64,000 nucleotides of DNA from Paenibacillus contaminans. Its GTDB lineage: Bacteria; Bacillota; Bacilli; Paenibacillales; NBRC-103111. A program made the translations under genes and the position numbers. The stretch's first letter is position 1, and the number at the start of each line of letters is the position of its first letter. The stretch lies in NCBI RefSeq assembly GCF_003285015.1, contig NZ_QMFB01000012.1, forward strand, positions 62,001-126,000, read 5' to 3'. Shown here one piece after another: positions 53,000 through 61,612 of the stretch. A model generated the notes under the pieces. It was given only the letters and a program-made list of their open reading frames with translations. It was not told the origin of the DNA and made no database searches.

Positions 53000-53267
53000 A
53001 GTGTAAACCTCTCCTCCCATAATTCGCGGCAAATACCTAAGTAAAGGTTAACGATTCAAGCGGTTCGCCACAATAGGACCTATCGGATAAATATCCATTT
53101 CTTTACTCCTTTATTGTATTTTTACTGTAGTGCTAATAGTCCTACTTCCTTTTTGCTTAAATGACCGCCTCATCGGCCCCGAAAAACTCCATCGCCGGCA
53201 CATGAAACCTCTTCTATTGTCTGAACGTATCAGTGGGTAGGCAATCATAAGGAGGAGATCTGCAATA

Positions 53268-54047
53268 ATGTCTATGTTCAAACGAATGCTTGCGAGCGTC
53301 GGGATCGGCGCGGCCCAGGTAGATCTCATGCTCCATCAAGATGTGGTCAACGCAGGCGATACGATCAGCGGTGTCGTTCGAATTCAGGGAGGACGCGTGG
53401 ATCAGCAGGTCGATGACGTCCACGCCTTCGTCATGACTCGTTATGTGAAGGAACAGAACGATTCGAAGACGCAAGTGGACGCGCCCGTAGCCAAATTCCT
53501 GTTGGCCGGGAAATTTACCGTAGAGGCGGAACAGGTCTACGAATTCCCCGTCTCGTTCCAGCTTCCGGCGATTACGCCGGTGACGATGGGCAGAACGCCC
53601 GTTTGGATTCAAACCGGACTTGATATTAAAGAATCTCTTGATCCGAAGGATCGGGATCATCTTCAAGTAAGGCCTCACCCGCATACCGCGGTTATTTTGG
53701 AAGCGGTGGAGCAGCTCGACTTCCGGCTTCGCGAGGTGACCTGCGAGTACGCCCCGCATGTTGGCCGGGCTAACGGACTGCCTTTCGTTCAAGAATTCGA
53801 ATTCGTGCCCTCCTCGCAATTCCGGGGCCAACTCGACGAATTGGAAATTATTTTTTACCCTTATGAGGACGGCATCGACTTGCTGCTGCAGATTGACCGC
53901 AAGGCGCGCGGCTTAGCCGGCTTGTTCGCCGAAGCGCTCGACACCGACGAGCACTTTGTCAGAGTTCGGTTCGACAGCAGCCAGCTTGCTTCCGGAGCGG
54001 GCTACATTGCCCGTGAACTGGTCGAAACGATCCGTAAATACGTATAA
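53268..54047 (+). CDS. spo0M: Sporulation-control protein Spo0M
   Basis: 259 residues, arrestin-like fold of Spo0M: MFKRMLASVGIGAAQVDLMLHQDVVNAGDTISGVVRIQGG at the start, FPVSFQLPAITPV in the middle and DELEIIFYPYEDGIDLLLQIDRKARGL near the end. In B. subtilis Spo0M affects entry into sporulation and cytokinesis. ATG at 53268 follows AAGGAGGAG. A structured repeat starts 6 bp after the stop. Confidence 0.93.
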   Translation: MSMFKRMLASVGIGAAQVDLMLHQDVVNAGDTISGVVRIQGGRVDQQVDDVHAFVMTRYVKEQNDSKTQVDAPVAKFLLAGKFTVEAEQVYEFPVSFQLPAITPVTMGRTPVWIQTGLDIKESLDPKDRDHLQVRPHPHTAVILEAVEQLDFRLREVTCEYAPHVGRANGLPFVQEFEFVPSSQFRGQLDELEIIFYPYEDGIDLLLQIDRKARGLAGLFAEALDTDEHFVRVRFDSSQLASGAGYIARELVETIRKYV

Positions 54048-54052
54048 AAGCA

Positions 54053-54207
54053 AGGATAAACGGTTACGCCGTCCTAAACGCTTTCGAAGAAAGCGACTTC
54101 GTAAGCATAAGCTTAGGGCGGGTGCGTTTACCGGGAAATGGAACAATCAGCAGAGGATATACTTTCTGACATTTCAAAGAAGCCTTTCCCGGCGGGAAGG
54201 CTTCTTT
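54053..54207. repeat. Structured intergenic repeat, copy C, with terminator hairpin
   Basis: TAAACG (54057) with CGTTTA (54125); CGG-CCG hairpin; GTCCTAA (54071) with TTAGGGC (54113); CGCTTTC-GAA-GAAAGCG (54079-54095). Relative to copy A the third stem changes C-G to A-T on both sides. The tail GAACAATCAGC..GATATACTTT leads to the hairpin AAAGAAGCC...GGCTTCTTT (54176-54207), which can terminate spo0M. Confidence 0.8.
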
Positions 54208-54291
54208 ATTATGCGTGGGCTGCAATGTCGGGAATCGCGTTTTGAGCGTTTATGTACATTCGGGGGGGATGGATAATTCCCATATTAAGGG

Positions 54292-54321
54292 TTGACAGTT
54301 GAATATACCCGGTAGTACTAT
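54292..54321 (+). promoter_or_regulatory. Sigma-A promoter of the rtcB leader
   Basis: TTGACA (54292-54297) and TACTAT (54316-54321) with an 18-bp spacer; the nearest gene start is the small ORF at 54356. Confidence 0.7.
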
Positions 54322-54355
54322 TGGTACCAAGAATCGAAAGGAGGTGGAGACGAAC

Positions 54356-54553
54356 ATGTTCGCTTACGAGACGAAGTTCAAGACGTTCATACCGAAAAAC
54401 CTGCAAGTACAACCAGAACGATTCATCAATCGGGCGATGGGGCGCCTGTTCGGACAGTCTCAACTCCAAAAGCATGCCTTTTACGCGAAGTATCGACGGA
54501 TATTTGCGTTGTTCATAGGTGCTCCAGCTCCGCCCTCTATTGGTTGCGGATAA
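54356..54553 (+). CDS. Small 65-residue protein or leader ORF upstream of rtcB
   Basis: ATG follows GAAAGGAGGTGG with good spacing and lies 35 bp behind a promoter, so translation is likely. The product is basic (FAYETKFKTFIPKNL..., KHAFYAKYRRIF) and ends APAPPSIGCG; no domain recognised. Between its stop and rtcB are alternative hairpins and a T tract, so it may be a leader peptide in rtcB control or part of a structured RNA. A 156-codon frame on the other strand is a shadow. Confidence 0.5.
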   Translation: MFAYETKFKTFIPKNLQVQPERFINRAMGRLFGQSQLQKHAFYAKYRRIFALFIGAPAPPSIGCG

Positions 54554-54585
54554 CGCCCCTGCGACAACATAATAATTCCAAGCGT

Positions 54586-54658
54586 AAAGGCTGCTATTAA
54601 GGCGGCCTTTCTTCATGCTCATATGAAGAAAGGTGCATTTAAGCGGCTTTTTATTTTT
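54586..54658 (+). promoter_or_regulatory. Attenuator-like hairpins upstream of rtcB
   Basis: Hairpin 1: AAAGGC (54586-54591) with GCCTTT (54605-54610). Hairpin 2: CCTTTCTTCAT (54606-54616) with ATGAAGAAAGG (54623-54633). They share bases and exclude each other. GGCTGCT (54589-54595) can also pair with AGCGGCT before a T-rich tract at 54648-54658, giving a terminator 39 bp ahead of rtcB. Confidence 0.55.
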
Positions 54659-54696
54659 GTACAGATAAAACGAAATCAAACAAAGGTGGCTATATA

Positions 54697-56172
54697 TTGC
54701 GCGAAACCCCGATTAAATACTTTATTAATCCGGAAGTTAAAGTAGAAAACAATGCTATTGAGGAGCTCCATCGGCTTTTAGAGGTGAATGAAACGATAAA
54801 CATGCTGCAAAAACATTCGTCAGATTATTTCGACGACCCCGATGCGGGGGTACTTGAGGTAGCCATTACGCCCGATTTTCATAAAGGAAGCGGCATTCCC
54901 GTCGGAACAACGCTGTTTACGCGCGGGTTTGTGCTGCCTCAGGCGATCGGAAACGATATAAACTGCGGCATGCGTCTTTATGTCACCGACTTGAGCGAAG
55001 AGCAGATTAGAACACATATTGATGCAATTGAACGTAACATTCGTCATGTTTTTTTCGAAGGGGCCCGGAATATTCCCATGACGCGCCATATGCGCGAGAA
55101 GATGTTCAAAGAAGGCCTGATCGGCATCCTAGACAGCCATAAAGAAGCGCGCGGCGAGGGGATTTGGCGATATTACAATGAGAACCGGCAGGAGCTGGAT
55201 CTGAATCATGTCAATAAAATGGGGTCTTTTATAGCGAAATCCGCGATCGGGCTCGAAGATTTTCTCGGTCCTGCCGGACTTTCCAGGGATGCGCAAATCG
55301 GTTCGCTTGGCGGAGGCAATCATTTTTTCGAGATCCAGGCGGTTCGAAAAGTTCATCAAGGTTCTATCGCCGGTCAGTGGGGGCTGAAAGAGGGGCAAAT
55401 TGTCCTCATGATTCATACCGGATCGGTTTCCCTCGGCTACCATAGCGCAACATGGATTAAAGAGATGCTGAAAAATATGTACCCGGCCTCGTTGAAACAT
55501 CCGAATAACGGGATGTATCCACTCCCGGTTTCGGAGCGCTTCGAACCGCAGTGGAGCATGTTCTGGAGTCTTCTGCATAATGCAGCGAACTTTGCTTTTG
55601 CCAATCGATTGATGCTGGGACTGATGATGTACAAATCGATTTCAGATGTGCTGGGCGATTTTGAACACAAGTTGTTGTACGATGCGCCTCATAACTACTT
55701 ATGGGAAGAACGGCTGGAGCAGTTGGATGGATTTCTGCACCGCAAAGGATCGTGTACGGCCAAATCGGCAGAGCAAATGATGGGTACGCCATTTCAATAT
55801 ACGGGCGAACCTGTGTTCATCCCTGGCTCCATGGGGTCGCATAGTTTTATTCTTGCGGGACTTGGTAATCGTGAAAGCTTATTTAGCGCCAGCCATGGCG
55901 CCGGTCGTGCGCTTTCGCGCGGTGACGCGGTTAAAGTGGAGGATGCGAGATTTCGCGAGTTTCTCAGCCAATTCAGAGTCATCAATCCGATTGACCCCAA
56001 GCGGGCGGACTTGCGCGGAAGAAGCGATATCTTGAAGAAATGGGAAGAAGAGCTGAAAAAAGAAGCCCCTTACGCCTACAAAGATATTACACCGGTTATA
56101 CAGACTCATGTAGATCACGGCATGGCTGCGATTGTAGCCGAAGTGGCGCCGATTGCAACCGTGAAAGGGTAA
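54697..56172 (+). CDS. rtcB: RtcB-family RNA ligase
   Basis: 491 residues. Metal and guanylate site: GNDINCGM with Cys90, GGGNHFFEI (~206-214), HTGSVSLGYH, FIPGSMG and HGAGR with His400, the residue guanylylated during 3'-phosphate/5'-OH ligation. RtcB seals RNAs cut by ribonucleases, including toxins. TTG start at 54697 behind AAAGGTGG. Archease and RtcR are not adjacent. Confidence 0.93.
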   Translation: MRETPIKYFINPEVKVENNAIEELHRLLEVNETINMLQKHSSDYFDDPDAGVLEVAITPDFHKGSGIPVGTTLFTRGFVLPQAIGNDINCGMRLYVTDLSEEQIRTHIDAIERNIRHVFFEGARNIPMTRHMREKMFKEGLIGILDSHKEARGEGIWRYYNENRQELDLNHVNKMGSFIAKSAIGLEDFLGPAGLSRDAQIGSLGGGNHFFEIQAVRKVHQGSIAGQWGLKEGQIVLMIHTGSVSLGYHSATWIKEMLKNMYPASLKHPNNGMYPLPVSERFEPQWSMFWSLLHNAANFAFANRLMLGLMMYKSISDVLGDFEHKLLYDAPHNYLWEERLEQLDGFLHRKGSCTAKSAEQMMGTPFQYTGEPVFIPGSMGSHSFILAGLGNRESLFSASHGAGRALSRGDAVKVEDARFREFLSQFRVINPIDPKRADLRGRSDILKKWEEELKKEAPYAYKDITPVIQTHVDHGMAAIVAEVAPIATVKG

Positions 56173-56248
56173 GCAAGATTTACGTCCCAAAGACATTGCC
56201 TGCGACATCGCTTAATCGGGGCAATGGTCTTCAGACAAGCGCTATCCA

Positions 56249-56287
56249 AAAAGGACGATTCCGCCCAACCAGGCGTATCGTCCTTTT
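56249..56287. terminator. Bidirectional terminator between rtcB and the immunity gene
   Basis: AAAAGGACGAT and ATCGTCCTTTT are perfect 11-bp arms with an inner CGCC/GGCG pair and T tracts on both strands. Confidence 0.93.
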
Positions 56288-56328
56288 GATCTGTTATTTG
56301 GATCCGGCAAGGACTGTGCAGCCTGCCG

Positions 56329-58095
56329 TCAATCCAATTCGGCACGCGAGAACAGATCCCTGAATACGGCGTCGTCCTCGCAAGCATCCTTAAATCCTAT
56401 CGCGAAGTTTTGCATAGCCTCTCTATTGCCGGAATAAGCGCAGAACATCGAACCCTCCGGGTCAAAACGCACGATATCCGCCAAATGAGGCATTTTTTCC
56501 TCGAGGAAAACTGCCGCCACAGAGCCCCAATCGTAACCGTTGCCTTCAAAGCCCTCGTCTACCCTTGTTTGAAACACTTCATGTTTATAGGTACCGACGT
56601 CCAAAATCATCGATATATTTCCACTGTCATGCTCTACTAACTGAAACGGCTTGATTTTTTCCGCAATATTGATTAACCCGCTCGCCTCGAGAGCGTTCCC
56701 CGCGGAAGCAAATCCGTTCAGCTTTTCCAGCAATGCTTCTAGCGCCCGATCCGTAAAGCTAAGCACGCCGTCCTTCTCCGTAATCATGCCTTGCCCTATT
56801 CTATCGTCCAGCCAGTCCGTGATGAAGCCAGGCGCATAACCGCCAGTGCCGAAGGCTCCGCCGAAAGCGATCATGCTTTTGTAGGCTTCCAGATACGTCT
56901 CCCGATCGGTAGAGGGATACGACTTCGTATACAGCCAAAATTGCAGATCATACATCAACGTAGAAAGCTCGTCGGCATGCAAAGCGAAGAACCCTTTTTC
57001 CTCGACGATCCGGGTACAGACGGCACGTATGATGCCCTCGATGTTCTCAACCTCGGTCACATGGGCACAAAGCTCCGAAAGCAACGGAGAGAACGCTCCG
57101 CCGGCAACCTTCCGCAAAGCCTCCTGCTTGTCCTCCTCGGAAGTGTCATATACGTCCTCATTGACCAATCCCCGAATAAAAGCCTCAAAGTTTTCGGCCA
57201 AAAACGTAATCTTATAATCGCCTTCCTGGTCGACATGGATCACCTCCGGCTCCCCGTCCCTGCCGCATGCCCGGTAATCCAGCATCACCACATCATGACC
57301 TGCGGAAGGGCAATCGCAAATGACCACGCCGATGTCGGGATAACCCCACTCTTCAATCATAAACTTGCTGCCCAGTTCTCCGCACAGAGCATACAGCTTT
57401 TCCCGCCCGATCCCCATAATACCCGTAATCGCAATATGGTCCTCCGACCAAGAGGTCTCATCCTCCGTAGGAAAACAAGTGTTGACCGGCATGCCGCCGT
57501 TATGAAGTTTCATCATAGCAATGTAGGAAGCAGGCAGCTTATAGCCCAGTTCTTCTTCTATCGAGGCTACAAGCTCGTCCGTAGGCGGCTCGGCAACGTA
57601 TTCTTTCAAGGCATAGTCGCAATCATCCCAAAAGCCGGTGAAGTCAAAATCCTCGAAAGGAGCTTTCCCTGTTCCGTTATTTTTGCTCTGTCCGCTCGCC
57701 GTTTGTAGGGGCTTCGCTTTTTTTCGGGCACGTTTCTTTTGCTTTTCGGCACCGCTGCGGCTCCAATCCAAAAATTCCAGCGCGCTTTGATCCGCAGGGT
57801 CCAGCGTACTTGCCATTTCAAATTCCCTCACTGCACCCTCATACTCCGAGAGATAGTAGTAGGAATATCCTAAACGGAAATGCCAAAGAGGGTCGTTCTC
57901 GCCCTGCTTCTCAATCGTCAAAAGCTGCTGCACCGCTTCTTCGTAACGATCCAGGTTGTTCATCGCTCTTGCCAAATGACTGACGGCATCGTAATCTCTA
58001 TCCTGTTCCGGGATTTCCAAAATTGCGGCTATTATTTTGTCATATTCTTTATTCTGATGCCAAAGGTTTAGCTGCTTCAGTAGGGATTTTTCCAT
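56329..58095 (-). CDS. TPR-SUKH (SMI1/KNR4)-Imm51 immunity-type protein
   Basis: 588 residues in three parts: ~1-110 TPR repeats (DPLWHFRLGYSYYYLSEYEGAVREFEMA); a Lys-rich linker; ~155-290 a SMI1/KNR4 (SUKH) domain (VASIEEELGYKLPASYIAMMKLHNGG...ITGIMGIGREK...GYPDIGVVICDCPSAGHDVVMLDY); ~480-585 an Imm51-like domain (MILDVGTYKHEVFQTRVDEGFEGNGYDWGSVAAVFLEE). SUKH and Imm51 are immunity domains of polymorphic toxin systems; two in one chain suggests a polyimmunity protein. ATG at 58095 follows AAAGAGG. No toxin gene is adjacent. Confidence 0.87.
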   Translation of the reverse strand: MEKSLLKQLNLWHQNKEYDKIIAAILEIPEQDRDYDAVSHLARAMNNLDRYEEAVQQLLTIEKQGENDPLWHFRLGYSYYYLSEYEGAVREFEMASTLDPADQSALEFLDWSRSGAEKQKKRARKKAKPLQTASGQSKNNGTGKAPFEDFDFTGFWDDCDYALKEYVAEPPTDELVASIEEELGYKLPASYIAMMKLHNGGMPVNTCFPTEDETSWSEDHIAITGIMGIGREKLYALCGELGSKFMIEEWGYPDIGVVICDCPSAGHDVVMLDYRACGRDGEPEVIHVDQEGDYKITFLAENFEAFIRGLVNEDVYDTSEEDKQEALRKVAGGAFSPLLSELCAHVTEVENIEGIIRAVCTRIVEEKGFFALHADELSTLMYDLQFWLYTKSYPSTDRETYLEAYKSMIAFGGAFGTGGYAPGFITDWLDDRIGQGMITEKDGVLSFTDRALEALLEKLNGFASAGNALEASGLINIAEKIKPFQLVEHDSGNISMILDVGTYKHEVFQTRVDEGFEGNGYDWGSVAAVFLEEKMPHLADIVRFDPEGSMFCAYSGNREAMQNFAIGFKDACEDDAVFRDLFSRAELD

Positions 58096-58112
58096 TATTG
58101 TACCTCTTTTCG

Positions 58113-59192
58113 TTACAATTCGCCTTCCATAAACTTGATTAGGTACATTTCGGGCTTTGCCAGAAACTCCTTAAAGCTGCACAGGACCGCGTACTCCTTA
58201 TGCTCCACGTCATAACATCCTATTAGGCCCTTTTGCTTCGGATTCCACATGAGTTGCAGATGGGAGTAATTATCGATATCCGCCGAGATACGCAGCAGCT
58301 TCTGCCGGCCGATCTTCGTCTCGATCGTATCGGTCAATGCGAAAAAATCGATATGCGCGATTGCGTATTCATTCGGCGCAAGCTCAAGGCGAAGCTTGTC
58401 TCCGGTCAGAAAACCGACCAGTTCATCGGATAATTTATATTTTTGCAGCTCGTATTTTTTGTTCGCCACATCGTGGAACTCGGCGGGTTCCAGCGACTTT
58501 ATATAATCGGCCAGCTCGGTATGCTTATTGCTGACCGCTATCGTATACGGCCGCTCGCCGTCTTTCTCCGCCAAGGTGACGTCCGCACCGCGTTCGATCA
58601 AATATTTGACCATAGCAAGGTTGCCCATGCGCGCCGCAACCGTTAACGGAGTCGCTTGATAAGGATAAACCATATCCGGCTCATTATAGTTAATGTCCAC
58701 CCCATGATCGAGCAAATACTCGATTGTCTTGCGGTCATGGTCCGACACGGCTGTGCGCAGTACCGCACCGGCATGCCGTTTAATATCCAGTCCTAGCTCG
58801 TGAATGAGCGGGATATTCTTTTTGTTGCCGTAGTAGGCTTGCGCATAAGCGCCCGATTTGACTTGATTATGCTTGTCCAGCTTGGCGCCGTTCGCCGCAA
58901 CGTAGCGGACGATGTCTTCCTTGCAGTAACGTATCGCCAGCAAAAAAGCCGGATTATTTTTGACATTCAAATCGACGCCGTGCTCCACCAGCAGCTTCAC
59001 GACATCCGGTTTCTCCGAAATAAGCGCCAGCTCCAGCGGGCTCAGCGTCGTATATTTGCTAAGCACGATGCCCTCTTTAATATTCCAGCCACCCGCGATT
59101 GCAGACTTCAGAGCCGGAATATTCCCTTCGTATATATGCATCGCCATTTCAGGCAGCTCTGCGAACTTCCCCTTATCCTTCAGCGTGATCAT
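58113..59192 (-). CDS. Ankyrin-repeat protein with SUKH-like C-terminus
   Basis: 359 residues. About five ankyrin repeats from ~20 to ~235 (SPLELALISEKPDVVKLLVEHGVDLN; TPLTVAARMGNLAMVKYLIERGADVT). The last ~110 residues (LELAPNEYAIAHIDFFALTDTIETKIGRQ...GCYDVEHKEYAVLCSFKEFLAKPEMYL) read like a SMI1/KNR4-type alpha+beta domain. ATG at 59192 follows GGGAGGG; the next gene starts 17 bp after its stop, so it is co-transcribed with the TPR-SUKH-Imm51 gene. Probably part of the same immunity set (inference). Confidence 0.8.
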   Translation of the reverse strand: MITLKDKGKFAELPEMAMHIYEGNIPALKSAIAGGWNIKEGIVLSKYTTLSPLELALISEKPDVVKLLVEHGVDLNVKNNPAFLLAIRYCKEDIVRYVAANGAKLDKHNQVKSGAYAQAYYGNKKNIPLIHELGLDIKRHAGAVLRTAVSDHDRKTIEYLLDHGVDINYNEPDMVYPYQATPLTVAARMGNLAMVKYLIERGADVTLAEKDGERPYTIAVSNKHTELADYIKSLEPAEFHDVANKKYELQKYKLSDELVGFLTGDKLRLELAPNEYAIAHIDFFALTDTIETKIGRQKLLRISADIDNYSHLQLMWNPKQKGLIGCYDVEHKEYAVLCSFKEFLAKPEMYLIKFMEGEL

Positions 59193-59304
59193 CCGTTACC
59201 CTCCCGCCCAAAAGTCTTATGAATGAGTATATAGAAGGAATTGGTTAAAAACATCAGACTTAGGACTTATTAGGGAGGGACAGAATGGCTCTTCTCCATT
59301 CCGC

Positions 59305-60132
59305 TCAATGAAACACATTCTCGAATGCGCTTATGCACTTGCCGTTCTTCGAGTTATCCAATACCGCAAACCTGATCTCCGGAAACAATGTCCCAAAGCC
59401 TTCGTCGCCCAGCAGCTCCCTCCACCAGCCGGCCACCTTCTCCGGATCGTTACGAAACACGCCGCAGCCGTACGCTCCCAGGATGAGATTCTTGTCTTCT
59501 TTGTGCGCGAATATCGCCAAAGCCAACCGCATGCGGTCTTTCATAACCTGCTCCGCTTGCCGGCTGTCCTCCCCCTTAAGCAAAACCTGCCCGTAGTTCA
59601 CGGCAGGCAGCGTCAACACCGAAGCTGTAACCGGCCGTTTCATGAGAGTAAACCGCTCGTCGCGGAAAAAAACCACATCAGGCGAATAAATCGCATGATC
59701 GGTATACATCATGGATCGGTAAGCACGATTAGCCGAATAATAGCCTTCATTGCGCAGCTGCGTTCCGTATAATCCGCTGGATGCCGCCAGGCTTTCCTCC
59801 TGCGCCATAGCTCCGTTCAGAAATCCGCCTCCCGGATTTTTCGCGCTGGCAAAGTTTAGTACGCCGACCCGCTCTTTCCCCGCTTCCGCAAAATCCGTGA
59901 TCGCCTTCACGGTCGCCTCGTTTGCGACGGAATATACGGCTGCTTGCTGCGACTGAGACAACAGCGCGCGGCAGTCCCGCACCAACGCCGCACCCTGCTC
60001 GGGGATAATCAGTTGGCTGTTATCCTCCGAATGCTTCTGCGCTGCGGCAAAATCGATCCGGCGCCCGTCATATTCATAGAAGCCTTGCTCCTGAATCCGC
60101 AAGGTCTCCTGTGCAATTTCCTTTCGATTCAT
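59305..60132 (-). CDS. TIGR02452-family poly(ADP-ribose) glycohydrolase-like protein
   Basis: 275 residues, macrodomain-type fold. GVLNFASAKNPGGGFLNGAMAQEESL contains the PARG signature (GGG and QEE with the catalytic Glu), and NLILGAYGCGVFRNDPEKVAGWW is the macrodomain phosphate loop. Enzymes of this group remove ADP-ribose from modified targets. ATG at 60132 follows AAGAAGG, 1 bp after the NADAR stop. Last gene of the NAD operon. Confidence 0.92.
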   Translation of the reverse strand: MNRKEIAQETLRIQEQGFYEYDGRRIDFAAAQKHSEDNSQLIIPEQGAALVRDCRALLSQSQQAAVYSVANEATVKAITDFAEAGKERVGVLNFASAKNPGGGFLNGAMAQEESLAASSGLYGTQLRNEGYYSANRAYRSMMYTDHAIYSPDVVFFRDERFTLMKRPVTASVLTLPAVNYGQVLLKGEDSRQAEQVMKDRMRLALAIFAHKEDKNLILGAYGCGVFRNDPEKVAGWWRELLGDEGFGTLFPEIRFAVLDNSKNGKCISAFENVFH

Positions 60133-60133
60133 C

Positions 60134-60694
60134 TTAATTCCCTTCTTTCAACAATAACTCGTCTCGCGCTTCGGTCAGAGCGAAACCAAGCAGGTTGCTT
60201 CCCCGCCATTTCATTGGATTTTCCGCGTTCGGGTCGGCTTGCCCCATTCCGATACCCCAAATGCGGTCCGGCGGACTGGCTTCTACCAAAATACGGCCTT
60301 TTGTCGACTTCAAGTAGTCGCCAAGCTGCGGATTTTGCGAAAACTTGGCTAAGCTTCCCCGCTTGACGATCCCGTAGCATTGGCTTTCCCAGACGCCATT
60401 GTCAAAGTTTCTCACCGCACGCCCGAAAGCCTTCATCTCCTTGGGATGTTTGGCCTGCAAGATGGCGGCCAACATCTCGTCATCCCCGAATAGCCGCGCC
60501 TTCTCCGCCATCATGTACTGCTCGGAACAGGAGTATTCCGTTCCCTCTACGACGAACGGGCTCATCCACCACTGGCTGAGGCAGCTTTTATCTACGCTTC
60601 CGTCGCTTGGCGGCGTATGGCCCCAGAAAAACAAGAACTTGAACGACTTGCCTTTACGATAAGCGTTTCGTAAATCTTCAATTTCGTAAATCAT
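60134..60694 (-). CDS. NADAR-family protein (YbiA-like)
   Basis: 186 residues. LFFWGHTPP, LSQWWMSPFVVEGTEYSCSEQYMMAEKARLFGD, VWESQCYGIVKRG and PDRIWGIGMGQADPNAENP are the NADAR blocks. Family members hydrolyse N-glycosidic bonds in riboflavin intermediates or, in toxin-antitoxin contexts, remove ADP-ribose from guanosine. With PARG and NAD synthesis genes next door, the ADP-ribosyl role is more likely. ATG at 60694 overlaps the Nudix stop (ATGA). Confidence 0.93.
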   Translation of the reverse strand: MIYEIEDLRNAYRKGKSFKFLFFWGHTPPSDGSVDKSCLSQWWMSPFVVEGTEYSCSEQYMMAEKARLFGDDEMLAAILQAKHPKEMKAFGRAVRNFDNGVWESQCYGIVKRGSLAKFSQNPQLGDYLKSTKGRILVEASPPDRIWGIGMGQADPNAENPMKWRGSNLLGFALTEARDELLLKEGN

Positions 60695-61596
60695 CGAAAT
60701 TCCTCCAAACTTCTTCGATATAAGCGTGAGGGGCGATGGCCCGCATTTTCGGTATAGTGATCCGTTTCCGTGACAAGGTCGGCCACTTTGCGCCGGAATG
60801 CGGCTTTCAGCAGCTCTTTGTCCAAAATCACCTCGTAAACCTGCTGCAGCTCCGTCAAAGTAAACAGCTTAGGCATCAGGTGCAGCGCAATATCGGTATA
60901 GTTGACCTTGCCCCGCAAACGTTCGATCGCGTAAGCGATAATTTTCGCGTGATCGAAGGCCAGCCCGTCATTGGATACGATCGAATAAGACGTCGCGGTC
61001 GAAGCCTCCGTCACCGTCACCGTCCGTTCCACAACCGCAGTCAGCTCTCCGTGATCGGAGCTCAGCTTGAGCTCGTACTGGAGCGTCTTGACGTATCCGC
61101 CCTCGATCAGCTCCTTGCTCTCGCGCACAAGCCGGTAACTAACCTTGAACCAAGCGGCGCCGGCAGCGTCGTCTCCCGCCTTCACCTGCACTTGGCCGCC
61201 GTCGATCAGCGACATATAGCTGCAGCTCATCACCCAAGTTCGGGGATCGCGCCCGATATCGCTGAACGTGTACAGCTGCTCCAAATAAACGTTGTCTACG
61301 CCCGTTTCTTCCCGCAGTTCCCGTACAGCTGCTTGTTCCGTCGTCTCGTTCGGCCGGACGAAGCCGCCTGGCAGCGCCCATTTGCCTAGAAACGGATGCC
61401 CTCCCCGGCGAATGAGCAGAACCCGCAGCTCCTTCTCCGGAAGCTTACGGTAATTGTCCTCCTCCGCATCCGTAACGGTGAAAATAACCATGTCCGCCGC
61501 CACCGAAGGACGCTCGAAATCTCCCGCCCGATACCGTTCCAAAAATTCGCGTTCCGTAAGACCGTCGCGGTCCAGAATGTCCACCGTTTTCGCCAC
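60691..61596 (-). CDS. Nudix hydrolase with NrtR-like winged-helix C-terminus
   Basis: 301 residues. Nudix box: GGFVRPNETTEQAAVRELREETGV (~87-110), complete and so possibly active on ADP-ribose. The C-terminal ~80 residues (LRGKVNYTDIALHLMPKLFTLTELQQVYEVILDKELLKAAFRRKV) match the winged helix of NrtR, which senses ADP-ribose and represses NAD genes. An inserted ~60-residue segment (VKTLQYELKLSSDHGELTAVVERTV...) separates them. GTG start at 61596 with a weak SD, 16 bp after nadR. It is the natural local regulator; see the palindrome at 63339. Confidence 0.88.
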   Translation of the reverse strand: MAKTVDILDRDGLTEREFLERYRAGDFERPSVAADMVIFTVTDAEEDNYRKLPEKELRVLLIRRGGHPFLGKWALPGGFVRPNETTEQAAVRELREETGVDNVYLEQLYTFSDIGRDPRTWVMSCSYMSLIDGGQVQVKAGDDAAGAAWFKVSYRLVRESKELIEGGYVKTLQYELKLSSDHGELTAVVERTVTVTEASTATSYSIVSNDGLAFDHAKIIAYAIERLRGKVNYTDIALHLMPKLFTLTELQQVYEVILDKELLKAAFRRKVADLVTETDHYTENAGHRPSRLYRRSLEEFR

Positions 61597-61612
61597 CGTT
61601 CGTCTTTTTTAT

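Noticed and set aside
54560..54660. tRNA-like or Y-RNA-like gene near rtcB
   Set aside because: Hairpins are present but no acceptor/T-arm with GGTTCRA-type sequence or CCA end could be drawn.
54209..54679. 156-codon - strand frame
   Set aside because: Overlaps the rtcB leader; no ribosome site or domain, and the + strand has promoter, ribosome site and rtcB.
56791..57708. 305-codon + strand frame
   Set aside because: Antisense to the TPR-SUKH-Imm51 gene; no recognisable domain or ribosome site.
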